From Antilocapra americana (taxonomy: Eukaryota; Chordata; Mammalia; Artiodactyla; Antilocapridae): a DNA stretch of 64,000 bases. Made by a program: the position numbers and the translations under genes. The notes below the pieces were generated by a model. The model saw only the letters and a program-made list of their open reading frames with translations. It was not told the origin of the DNA and ran no database searches. Position 1 is the stretch's first letter; the number at the start of each line of letters is the position of its first letter. This document shows positions 32,961 to 43,654 of the stretch, in pieces. Location: NCBI GenBank assembly GCA_007570785.1, contig ML664152.1:986640-1050639 (forward strand), read 5' to 3'.

Positions 32961-34330
32961 GAACTTCCTTTAGCCACAGTTTTTGCATAAGTGGACACAG
33001 CTGAGTCCATTTTGGACACTCACTTCCCAGGAAGATTCATCTAACTCTGAATGTCTGAACTGCCAGCTACAGAGAATAGCACTACCCCATTGTTCCTCAA
33101 AGAGGTTAACTGAATACTTGGTGGCAAGTCAGTCACATTGGGTTACATCTATCCTGGGAGAACCTGATGAACAGATATTTCAGGTACAGTCCACCCTGCT
33201 CACAGGGCCTCAGCCCACACTCAGGCCATGGGACCCACTGGTCAGGCTGTGCACTGCACTGTCTAGGGTCAGGTGGCCTCCCTGCAGGCTGGAACAGCTC
33301 TTGAAGGGCAAGCTGAAGCATCAGTGAGGAGGTGATGAGTGCCCTCACTCAGGATGCAGTGTCGGCTAAATCGGCAATGCTCTATGTCCCCAACAGGAAG
33401 GATATATGGTCTCAGGAGCTGAAGGCTGTAAGCAGCAGTCCCCGACCATCACTCTCATTGGCCCAGTGGAGGGTCTGTGGCTTCCTGTCCCTGCAGCTCA
33501 ACTCTGGACCCTACAAGGCTGAAGGTCTAGTCCCTAAAGTGTCCCATTGGGCCAATTGGGCACACTGGGCACCTTATGTCCAGGGCCCAGCAGACAAGGT
33601 GAGGAGCCGCCAGCTTGCCAGGGTAACTGGCCCTCATCACCAGAAGGCAGGACCACTTTCCTGCATGGAGGCTGGGAAGGATACCTGTGATTTGCTGGGG
33701 TGCCTCTGGCAGCTCCTTTCCCCATTCTAGTTGTGAATGGATGCATGGACAAGGGCTCAGACTCATCCAGATGGAAGGTTTGAGTCACAATCTTGGGAGC
33801 ACCATGGGGCTTGTGAGGCGAAGGCTGCCCAGCATGAGGCTATTCAGAATGGTGGAGAAGGGAGAGGATGGGTGTCTGTCGTGGCCCTGAGACCTGCTGC
33901 AGTGGTGGCGCTGTGGTTCTGCCTGCTGACCCCCTCCTCTAAGTGTCCCCTGGAAGTGAGGCCCATGGGAAGCACAGAGGAGCTGCTGCCTGGGCCTGGG
34001 TAGGGCATGGCAGGCGGCCATGGAGGGCACGCTGGGGCACAGGGGTGACAGATAGCCCCCTGGTGCATCTCAGACCCCATAGTGCCCCGGAAGGCTCCAG
34101 TCCAACCACTTGGCTTGTGGGAACAAGGGGTTCCTGTGATGCACAGACTCCATGAAGGGGTGAGCTGGGCTGCAGAACCCTTGGCTAGGCCTGAGCCTTC
34201 CACGTCTGCTTGGCAGCCCCAGTCCACCTGCCCTCGCACCCTGCCCCCGGGTCATCCCCGCCTCCATCTTTCACAGATGTTCCCCTGGATTCTTCTGCAT
34301 CTCTCCTTAGTATCTCCTTCTTGAGGGATA
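32961..34330 (+). repeat. Possible old ERV internal sequence, otherwise unique
   Basis: GC-rich compared with the L1 to its left. Part of it (about 33330-33790) has the feel of retroviral internal DNA of the ERVL kind in forward orientation, with a 132-codon open frame at 33332-33730. I see no diagnostic protease, RT or integrase motif. It could also be unique DNA. Confidence 0.3.
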
Positions 34331-35536
34331 CTAACAAGCACCTCTTATTTTTCTCGAATGGTAGCATTTTTATTAAGTCCAGCAATTTTCTTTGCTCACT
34401 GTTTTTGCAGGAAATGTCTAAGTGGTTGATTGATTACAGTCATGTTAAACTTCAGATGGGCCCTATCCAAGACTGAAATATGTTTCTGTCAGCATCCCTC
34501 CATAGCCAGATGAGAGGAGAAGGGTTTACCCTGCGTTTCCATATGTAGTTTAAGAGCCAGCATCCAGTGAGAAGGGCCATGGCTGCAGGAGCTGCAGACG
34601 GTTCTGGAAGGGCATGGAGTCTCAGGGCCACTAAAGGCAATAGTGCAGGGATGGTTCTGAGGTCTCCCAGATGCTGACCTGACCCAACGCACCATCTCTC
34701 AGCAGAGACCTGTCACAAGTCTGCCCTCCTCAGTCCTGGGTCCTGAGCAGGGGTGGTCGGGGAGTAGGGGTGGTAGTGGGGAGGTTGTCCCTCACAGGAG
34801 GGGAACCTCAGATGGCCTCAGTGAGTCCCCACTGTCTTATCGTTTACAGAGGCTGTGAGGCTTCTGGGTGGTAGCCAGTCTCTCCCTTGGCTTTTAGCCT
34901 CAACACATTTTTTAAGTGGGGGTGGGGAATTTCTAACCCAGATATTTTTAAAGGGTTTCTAGTTGGGAGAGTTAGATATTGCTTTTTGAATGACTATTTT
35001 GCTTGAAACTTTCCTCAAACTTTGCTGTTAGCAGTAAAGTGCTGTAAAATTACATTGCATTGATCTTTGTATGCATTCTCATTGAATGTATGGTAGGTGC
35101 TCAATAATATCACATTTAGCAAACAAGAAGATAAATAATATATAAAATAAATAAGATAAATTGGGAGTCTCCTGCTTTACCCAACCTTGCTTAGGCCTGG
35201 ACTGAACCACTGCCAAAGGTGCCCTGGTGAGAGTGGGCTGGGAACGGTGCCCACACGAAGAACATCCAGACACTTGGAGTTTTTAGAACTAGTTTAAGAC
35301 TTTTGTTTCCCTTGAACATTAAGTATTAAATTATGTTGCTGAGAAGTCCAAGCAACAAATATTCTCACCCTGTAAACTACTGTGGTGGGGGAGCAAATTT
35401 CCAGACCCTTGGGGCCAGTGTGGCCTGCATCAGCCAATCTGTCAGTCGCCCTGCAGGGGGCCGGGAGCCCCTTGAACTCTTGAGAGAGGCCTGGTCTCTT
35501 CTGCCCTTGTATTCTCACCACACAAAGCCTTGCTCT
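34331..35536. other. Mostly unique, MIR/L2-like patch
   Basis: No exon seen. The motif GGTAGGTGCTCAATAA near 35093 is the usual 3' part of MIR/L2 elements, but the flanks are too diverged to set borders. 35100-35160 is AT-rich. Confidence 0.4.
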
Positions 35537-35658
35537 GATTATTATTTTTGGCCACACTATGCGTGGCTTGCAGGATCTGAGCTTCCCGACCAGGGATTGA
35601 ACCCAGGACATGGCAATGAAAGCACCAAGTCCTAACCACTAGACCCCCAGGGAATTCC
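35537..35658 (-). mobile_element. CHR-type SINE, reverse
   Basis: TTATTTTTGGCCACACTATG at the left and CCCCCAGGGAATTCC at the right (5' end in reverse), with a GGGATTGAACCCAGG B-box-like core near 35595. Short CHR copy. Confidence 0.88.
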
Positions 35659-35944
35659 TATGGGGCTTTGTTCTCAGTAGGCATTGAATAGCCATTTGGT
35701 GAACTAATGAAGAGAAGGGGAAATTGGTTGGTATGCTAGTATGTGCTAGGAAAGTTTCTGTATCATCAGAGTACATATTTGAGATTCAAAACTGTATAGA
35801 AATTCCTTGTTTAGAACAAAAATAGAACAAGTCAGCAAAAGCTGAGTTGGTGAAGCAGCTAGTTCCCAGAGTCTGGGGACGTTCAAGCTTTATACGTGGC
35901 AGCCTTCCTTGGTGGGGACCAGCCAGACGGTGGGAGGGGCATGG

Positions 35945-36040
35945 AGTGAAGGCTTCTCTTTCCGGCTTTGCCACTTAGTCACTGTGTGGCCTTCTCTTTG
36001 CTCCTTAGCTGCTTCATTTTACAATGAAATAGTTGGAATA
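35945..36040 (+). mobile_element. MIR SINE fragment
   Basis: GCTTTGCCACTTAGTCACTGTGTGGCC and TGCTTCATTTTACAATGAAATAG follow the MIR core in order and spacing. Diverged, as expected for this ancient family. Confidence 0.6.
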
Positions 36041-36123
36041 AAGGGACAAGAGTTTTCTAGCAAGCAAATTCTGTGATCCCTAGAGAAAAGGAATTCTCAG
36101 TTTTAGGAATTAAAAAGCCTATT

Positions 36124-36340
36124 TGTGTGCATGCTCAGTCACTTCAGTCGTGTCCAACTCTTTGCAACCCCATGGACTGTAGCTCGCCAGGCTCCTCTGT
36201 CTATGGAATTCTTCTGGCAAGAATACTAGAGTGGATTGTCATTTCCTTCTCCAGAGATCTTCCCTACCCAGGGATAGAACCCGAGTCTCCTGCATTGCAG
36301 GCAGATTCTTAACCATCTGAGCCACGAGGGAAGCCCATAG
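36124..36340 (-). mobile_element. Bov-tA SINE with perfect 10-bp duplication
   Basis: Reverse copy (TGTGTGCATGCTCAGTCACT ... GAGCCACGAGGGAAGCCC). AAAGCCTATT at 36114-36123 is repeated exactly at 36341-36350, marking both ends. This is a well-preserved, relatively recent insertion. Confidence 0.95.
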
Positions 36341-36350
36341 AAAGCCTATT

Positions 36351-37655
36351 CCACCATCAAAAGCCCTGGTTGTTAGAGGGAGAAAAGGCAAGTGCTGTGG
36401 GATTTTTTTGTTCTTATATCATGAGCAGGGTTGGAAGATCCAGGAACAGAGTTCCCCGCCCACCCCAGTTTCTGCCCCTCACCCCACTCCAGCCTGCCCT
36501 GGTCTGGGGAGAAACCTACTCCAGGGCAGTAGAAAGAGTAGCCATAGCCCTTTCTCCCTGGTGACCTGGAAGAATACATTTGCCCAGCTGGCTCTTTGGT
36601 GCAGAGTGAAATGGAGGAGAAGGAGTTAAGTGAGAGTTCATCTGGATTTCTGGAGTCCAAGTCTTGCTGAGTTTCCAGCCCTAGGTGTCTGCTGGAAAAA
36701 TGTAGCTGGGAGCCAGGTGACGCAGCTGTGAGTTATTTGTTTTTGATGTTACCAGAGAAACAAGAGGGAAAAATACGAAAATAAAGTTTCCACTAAAACC
36801 CAAATTGACTTCAAAAAAGTCTGTGTGCATGGAGCAAGGAGAACCAGGCAGCGCAGTCTCCTATAACAGTGCACTCTGTCCTGCTGTGGCCGCCCCCGCC
36901 CTGCCCCACCCAGCACATTCAGACACAGGAAGCGGGAACACGGTTGGCTTTTCCACGCGGACACGGCTGCTCCTCTGCCTCAGTGCCAAGAGCGGTGCCA
37001 CCACATGCAGTAACTCTCAGCCAAGGTCAGGAGAGACACACTGCCCTGACTGTGAGCACTCAACTGCTGAGTGGATTAAAGAGAACCACCCAGCCAGAGA
37101 GAGACACTGGCTGCATTATTAAGTGGTTATAAATAGGAGGGGAAAGATTGTTATTAGCAATTAGACAGTAGGAGTCAGGACATCAGAAAGGAGGAAGCTA
37201 TGAACTTAAAGAAAAGGCAGAGTGCCAAAGGAGACAGGCCAGAGGAGCTGTAAGTCATCCCACAGGACCTGACACAGCTCTTCTGCAACTCAGGTCTTTC
37301 CAGAGTAGACGCAGTGCCAGGTGCTGCCGCCACCCTTCCTGTGGTGGGGGGTGGGTGGGACAAGTCCTCCTCTACACCAGCCCCAGAGGAAAGGGCCCTG
37401 CGCACGTGGCATGCCAGGCAAGTGCCAATGGGTGAGTCTTCGCCCTGCTGCCAGCTGGTCCCTTGGGAGAGTCACTGGGCTCTTGTCTACCTGTCAGGTG
37501 GCTCCTCGCCCCACTCTCACCTCCCTCCTGGGGCCTCTGCATGCGTTTCCATTGCTTTTGCACAACCCTCAGCACCATCACGGATGCCTTCCAAGGAAGC
37601 ACACTCATCAGACACAGTGCCTGGCTGCAAGGAACTCACTTCAGAGACTTCTGGC
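36351..37655. other. Unique sequence, no gene proven
   Basis: No named repeat. Overlapping open frames of 70-135 codons at 36373-36660 and 37314-37740 lack recognisable domains and supporting splice sites. Confidence 0.4.
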
Positions 37656-38100
37656 TTAGCTTTGCTTTCTTCCTTTCACATAAATTTCATTATTTTAACC
37701 ATTTTAAAGTGTACAATTTAGTGGCACTTAGTACATAGTGTTTGAAAGCCAACAGTTCTACCTAGCTCCAGAACATGCTCTTTAGCCTGAAAGGAAACCT
37801 TGTACCCTGTTAAGTAGTGCCTCTTTCCTCATCTCTCCCTCCCCCCAGGCCCTTGCTTCCCATCTCTATACTTTGCTCTGCTGGACAATTCATATACATT
37901 GAATCCTACAATATGTGAGTTTTGGCATCTGGATTCTTCCACTGAGCTTGTTTCCAAGGTTCATCCACATCTGTCAGTTATCAATCCATTATTCCTTTTT
38001 ATGACCCAGTAACATCCCACTATGTGGATATACTATTTCATTTATCCATTCAACCCAGTGATGGACACTTGTTCTCAATAATGCAGCAAAGGCCACCCTT
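37656..38100 (-). mobile_element. Old L1 3' end, reverse
   Basis: TTATTTTAACCATTTTAAAGTGTACAATTTAGTGGCA near 37690 and TTTATCCATTCAACCCAGTG near 38040 are hallmark phrases of L1M-type 3' ends read in reverse. Non-coding, diverged. Confidence 0.75.
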
Positions 38101-39007
38101 TCTTTTGTAAGTCCTGGGTATTAGTGTCTTGTCTTCCCATTTGCTCTGCAAGGGAAGCAGAGATGGGCAGGAGGAATTATTTCACCTGGAATTGATTCTG
38201 GACAAGCTCCCAGGCAGGGCTAGAACTCTCAGCACCCACCTCAGCTTCCATCACCAGAGTGGGAGCCAAGGCTCCAGACCTACAAAGTTTCCCTCTGCTT
38301 CCAGGCTCAAGTCCATGTGTCTTCAGGCAGGGTTGAGATCACCTTCGCAGGACTCTACGATCCCCTTGCAGGTGGAGCCCGCCTGACCAGGGCCCACGTG
38401 ACTTTGTGACTTCCTGTGAGGGCCTCCTTCTTCGGTGTCCCTGGTGAGGCTACTGGGGCTCCCTTCTGGGTGGAAGGCCAGTCTGCCTGTCCTGCCTCTT
38501 TCTGAGTGTATTAGGGGTCTGTCTCCCCCTCAGTGGTTGGTGGGATGGGCTGCTCCCCTCAGGTGTGCACCCCTAATCTCAGGCCAGATACCTGGCCCAC
38601 TTCTTGGTGGTCCTGGGGCCCATTGCAAATGGGCTTTGAGGTCCATAATTAAAAACAGAGAGAATGGATGTTAAAGTCACAGTGCCTGTGTGAAACACCA
38701 GGAAAACAACCAGAAGAAGGTTGATGGTGGCATCTTCAGTGTCTAGGGTGTAGCCTTGAAGAGTTTGACCCCTTATCCCAAGATTTAGGATGATTCCTGG
38801 TTGCTTGGTTATTCCAACAAACCAATGAGGGGTTCATATCCTTAAAATGTTGGCTCTGCTTGGTTCCTCCTTTCTCCAAATGTTCATTTTCCTCTTTTGT
38901 CGACAGTGCTTGAAATGAGTGGGTGAAGAGGGGACTGAGGGAAGGCGAGAGATAAGATGTCTCCCTAGCTCTCATTGTTAGAACTTGCTACAATTTGACT
39001 ACTTAAA
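38101..39007. other. Unique sequence, nothing recognised
   Basis: GC-rich to 38640, then more balanced. No supported exon, RNA gene or repeat family. Confidence 0.4.
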
Positions 39008-39036
39008 TTGTGTGTGTGTTTGTATGTATTTGTGTG

Positions 39037-39074
<38 letters not shown>

Positions 39075-39078
39075 TGAG
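39008..39078. repeat. (TG)n microsatellite
   Basis: About 70 bases of TG repeats with a few TATG interruptions. The pure core is at about 39041-39067, likely polymorphic. It abuts a Bov-tA SINE whose reverse tail faces it. Confidence 0.9.
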
Positions 39079-39094
39079 GGCAGTCATGTCTAAA

Positions 39095-39300
39095 GTGAAA
39101 GTGAAGTTGCTCAGTCGTGTCCGACTCTTTGTGATCCCATAGACTGTAGCCTACCAGGCTCCTCGGTCCATGAGATTTTCCAGGCAAGAATACTGGAGTG
39201 GGTTGTCATTTCTTTCTCCAGGGCATCTTCCCCAGTCAGGGATCAAACCCAGGTCTCCTGCATTGTAGACAGACCCTTTACTATCTGAGCTACCAGGGAA
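39095..39300 (-). mobile_element. Bov-tA SINE
   Basis: Reverse copy from GTGAAAGTGAAGTTGCTCAG to GAGCTACCAGGGAA. GTCTAAA occurs at 39088-39094 and 39301-39307, a 7-base flanking duplication. Well preserved. Confidence 0.93.
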
Positions 39301-39307
39301 GTCTAAA

Positions 39308-41284
39308 GGGCCATGCTTATTGCCCAGAGCCCACTTGCATTTTTCTGTTACCTGTGAAGTGATCTAATTTAACCCCTAGTGCTCCACACTTGAAATCCAG
39401 ATCCTAGATAATGTACCTTTCTGGAAAGTCAGAACCAGAGTCCATATATAGAGAGGAGATCTTTACAGCCAAGAGGGAAGTTCTTGTCTGGTTTGGAAAA
39501 AAATGTCTTACAGGAAACAAAATAGGGATCATATAAAGGGCATAAAGAGGGATGGGAAAGAGAAGGCAAGGTGGAGATGAGAAGTCCTCATGGAGGCAAG
39601 ATGTCCACTGACATCTCCTTGGATGGTTCAAGGGAGAGGGAGGGTCAAGCACAGCTCTGAGACTGAACCTGGGGCCTCTGGGAACCAGGACAGAATTAGA
39701 GAGTCAGGAGGGAGGGAGACGTTGACATAAAAGGGAGACTAGGAGGGAATGCTACTTGCCTAAGAGCAGCCTGGACCTGAGAGCTGGTGGCTTGTTCTGT
39801 CAAAGCAGGCACTCTCTAGCCTCCAGGGAGGGGGCCAGCAGCAGGGAGGAGGCAGGCGGGCCTCATGTCTTTCCCAATGTTTGAAATGCCTTTCCCACGA
39901 TCTCCGTTTATTCAACTCTCAACCACCTTTTGGGACCTAAAAACGATTCCTGTGTGAAGCCTCTTCCTACTCTCTCCAAATATGCATCTTCCCCCTTTGA
40001 CATAATGCACAGGATTTGGCAAATGTAGGTCCAGGAAGCCCAGTAAGCGTTTATTCTAAACTGAATAGCGTTGTACTGGTATCTGTAAGTGTTCCCACTG
40101 GGACAGGTCATCCCATCTTTCTTGGGTCAGGAGTGAAGACTTTCCACTGGAAATTCCCAGCAGACCCAGGCAGCCGGGGGTGGATGTGTGTGCTCTGTAC
40201 CCCATCCAGAATGACTCACTGTGGTCACCCTGTGACCCGTTTTCTACTGTGAGTTTTGGCTGAGTGGATTCTCATGGTGATTCTTTTTCACCGTGGGTAC
40301 CTCCTTACTGAAGAAACAAGGCTAAGTGAAGCAGTGGTTGGAAACTCTGAGCTTTACAACAACAGTTTGGAGGGTGGAAAAAGGGAATTGGAAAGGAAAA
40401 GGTGGGTCCCGCCTGGCATTACCTGGTTGCCTTTCTCCTCCAAAGTAAAATAGTTTTCTCCATGTCTTCCTAGAACCGCAAGTCCTGTGACAAGTGGGAA
40501 GAGGAGCCTGGTGGGTGGGGAGTGACTTGCCCAGTGAGCAGTGAGCCCAGGGCTGAAAGGGAAGGGCTCTTACTTTTGAGCCATGTGGCTGCCTTCTCAG
40601 GGAACGTTAGGTGTTTCCTCTCCCTTGGGATCATCTAAAAATGAATTTCTAGGTAAGACTTTTTACAAATGCCTCACCCACATGACTCCTTTGACCTTCA
40701 GAGAACCCCCGCATGAGGTGCTCTGGCTTTCTGTCTGCCCATTTGTGCCCTGGTGTGTTTCCCAGAGCTCTCCGAGGGCTCGAGTCATGGTGTGAACTTG
40801 ACTTTTAATTGATTGCCATCATGTACTCCCTTTAGAAATATGAAAGGTTAGGTTAATATTTCAAAATTTAAAATATAGTACATGCAACTCTGTAAAGCAA
40901 ATGCTATAAATAACAACAATATTCCGATATGTTTGAAATGGCCACATATGAGAAAAAGAACAAAAATGAGAGATACATAAGTACATCAAAGGATGGGGGA
41001 GGTCAGGCAAGTGTTGATGGTTTAACATTCTCACTTGTAGCCTTTGGTTACTTAAAACTTGGAAATAAAGCAAGATGAGTGCTGTGTCTCCTTGGTGTCA
41101 TCCTGGTGTATTGTCTAGCCAGCTCACCCCACGATTATTCAAGTCTGTGTCTTTGTGCACATGTGCTTGACACCATGATTCACTAAAGGTTTGGCTTCTG
41201 TGACGTTTCATGTTGGCTCATGGGTTTTTTTCCTGGAAAGGTGCAAATAATCTGTATTTGGTAGGAAGTATTGAACAGTAGTTG
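39308..41284. other. Mostly unique; possible MIR at 40480-40560
   Basis: No exon supported. GTGACTTGCCCAGTGAGCAG near 40523 resembles a reversed MIR core. 40800-41080 is AT-rich without a named family. Nothing else recognised. Confidence 0.4.
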
Positions 41285-41949
41285 ATATCTAAGTTACAAA
41301 GAACAAAGAGCTTTATTTGGGGATCCTAAGAATTGCAATTCTGGAGACATGTGTGTGTGCTTGGTCACTTACTTCTTTGCAACCCTATGGACTGTAACCT
41401 GCCAGGTTCTTCTGTCCATGGGATTCTCCAGGCAAGAATAGTGGAGTGGGTTGTCACTCCTTTCTCCAGGGGATCTTCCCGACCCAGATATCCAACCCGA
41501 GTCTCTTGTGTCTCCTGCATTGGCAAGTAGGTTCTTTACCACTAGTGCCACCTGGGAAGCCCAGATTTAGGTAAAACCAAAAGGGTGTTCTGGGGAAAAG
41601 CCAGAGTCAGGGGTTTATAAAGCACAAAGCCACGAGATCATTAAAATTGCCCAGTGAGAACTGAGACTGACTTAAATCAGGAAACATTTGTCCTGAAGGA
41701 ATCATGAGGCATTTCTGGGTAAGGGAGCAGTGAGCACATGAATTTCTGTCAGGATGTCTTTGTTGGGACAGTAGGTGGTCAGAAGGTCAGGTTTCAGTTA
41801 GGCTGAGATATGCACAAGCTGCACTTCCGCAGTGGCTCCCGGCTCATTTAAAGCAACACTGACTCCATTTTGACTTCCCTTCCACACAAAGACAACCGTT
41901 TTGTGTCTGTTTCACTGTATCAGTCAGTGGGTAAACGATCTGTTTTCAG
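41285..41949. repeat. LTR-like unassigned repeat split by a SINE
   Basis: AACAAAGAGCTTTATTTGGGG before the SINE, and AAAGGGTGTTCTGGGGAAAAGCC with TTTATAAAGCACAAAGCCA after it, read like an old LTR, but I cannot name it. The sequence after the second SINE (42128-42420) has a similar character. Confidence 0.3.
41350..41562 (-). mobile_element. Bov-tA SINE
   Basis: Reverse copy from GTGTGTGTGCTTGGTCAC to CACCTGGGAAGCCC. It contains a local duplication (GTCTCTTGTGTCTCCTGCATT near 41501) within the B-box side. Diverged but unmistakable. Confidence 0.9.
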
Positions 41950-42127
41950 TGCATTAGACACAGGAGATGCGGGTTTGCTCCCTGGGTCGGAAAGATCTCC
42001 TGGAGGAGAATGTGGCAACCATTCCAGTATTCTTGCCTGGAGAATCCCATGGACAGAGGAGCCTGGTGGGCTGTAGTCCATGGGATCGCAAAGAGTTGGA
42101 CATGACTGAAGTGACTAAGCACACATG
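41950..42127 (+). mobile_element. Bov-tA SINE, 5'-truncated
   Basis: Lacks the usual GGGCTTCCC start and begins within the tRNA-like part (ACACAGGAGATGCGGGTTTG). It then has the full body and a GACTAAGCACACATGCACAC tail. Forward orientation. Confidence 0.88.
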
Positions 42128-43498
42128 CACACTGTATCAATAAACCATGTTGTGGCTGGAGGGGTCCTTGGGTTTCTTATTATAATTGCAAGAAGTCCTT
42201 CAGCAATAAGTATCAGGAAACTTGGGAAAAGAAAAGGCTTATTGCTTACAGGACCTGAAAATAATACAGTCCACCTGGGACTATGTAGCAAGGCTGTGAG
42301 TAGAGAGAGCATGTGTGGGAATGGGTTCTGCTTTCACTGGAGTCAAGGGTGGGGTCTAGGTTTCCTTGGGCTCATAATAGTGAGCCAATAGGTGAATTTA
42401 AAACATAAGAATGGGAAATTGAAGAGCAGAAAGAGAAAAACCAAGAGACCCGAATGATCAGTTAGTTATTGAAAATAAACAAGGCCTCTAAGACAAAAGG
42501 GCCTTGGTTGGTGCTGGTGGCAGGGTGGTGCGGGGAGGCAACCTGGCTTTTTATATCTCATCGGCAGCCTGCAGTGCTTTTATTCAAGATAGCGAACTTC
42601 AAAGTGGATACTTTGCCTCTGCAATCAAAGCTTATGCTGGGCACTTGAATTACAAAAAAGATTTAAAAGACTTGACTGTCAGGGTTTCCACTGTAATAAT
42701 TCTAAAGACTATGATTTGATTTCTAGGATGTAACTCAACTCATTTCAGAGAGTCTGTCCTGATAGATGGACCATCCCTGCTCTTCCAAGGCCCGGCTGAA
42801 TAAGCCCTACCGTCTCCCTGGTTCTCTATATTGAGCTGAAAAGAACCTCCACCATGTCTTCATTCTTTGTTTGTGGGAGAGGCATGGCACTGTATTTTGA
42901 CAGTGAAGATGAGCCGGTCCCCATGGGACTTTTGTAGCTGCAGATGTGGGTGGCAGGGCCACGTCACCTGCCTTTGGGGTCATGGGACGCCTTCAGAAAT
43001 GAGCCCTACCTGCTTTCATCCGGATGTGTTCTGGGCACACAGACAACTATCCAGGCCATGCTGATGGGTCAGACCTCGCACTGGTGAGTGAGGAAAGCTC
43101 AGACAAAAATGGGAAAGCAGTGCTCTTTCTAGGAAGGGGCAGTGGTTCTGTGCACAAGGAGTGTCTTCTGGGGAGGCGTGGGGTGAAGCTTGTGGACAGA
43201 CAGTTCAGCCGTCTTTCCCTTCCCCGAAGACCCGGCCTGATGGGGAGGACTGCCCAGTGCTCATGGCAGGCTGGTCACAGTGACAGAACTAAAACACAAT
43301 GACTGAGTACTTTCCTCTTTAGTCTTTAACATAACATAAAGGGAGAGACTATTACTTTGAAGCCTGGCTGCACTTTAGCTTAGCAAAGACTTGTCTGTGG
43401 TTGGGGTCCCCTCCAGGTCACCCCAACCCAATGTGCCCTCGCAGTCTGGGAGAAGAGTGATGGGAGCCAGGGTATGCAGCACAAAGGGCCTTGGGGCC
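42128..43498. other. Unique to repeat-like; candidate regulatory stretch 42500-42760
   Basis: 42128-42420 has LTR-like character. 42500-42760 is a repeat-free stretch with normal composition and short transcription-factor-like words (ATCAAAG near 42624, TTTTTATA near 42547). I see no exon. A GTGAGT donor-like site occurs at 43084 after a 20-codon frame, with no matching acceptor. Confidence 0.3.
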
Positions 43499-43654
43499 TT
43501 AGAGAGAAGAGGTGGGAGCAGGTTTCTGGGCATGAAGAAAGCGCCAGGGCTTAGAGAGAAGAGGTGGGAGCAGGTTTCTGGGCATGAAGAAAGCGCCAGG
43601 GCTTAGAGAGAAGAGGTGGGAGCAGGTTTCTGGGCATGAAGAAAGCGCCAGGGC
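43499..43654. repeat. 52-bp minisatellite, three perfect copies
   Basis: The unit starting TTAGAGAGAAGAGGTGGGAG begins at 43499, 43551 and 43603, and by eye all three copies are identical. The next copy breaks down after two bases at 43655. Perfect identity implies very recent expansion, and copy number may vary between animals. It gives repetitive peptides in frames on both strands, which is incidental. Confidence 0.95.

Noticed and set aside
43024..43302. Exon with GTGAGT donor at 43084
   Set aside because: No acceptor with a pyrimidine tract upstream and no recognisable protein; such donors are common in GC-rich DNA.
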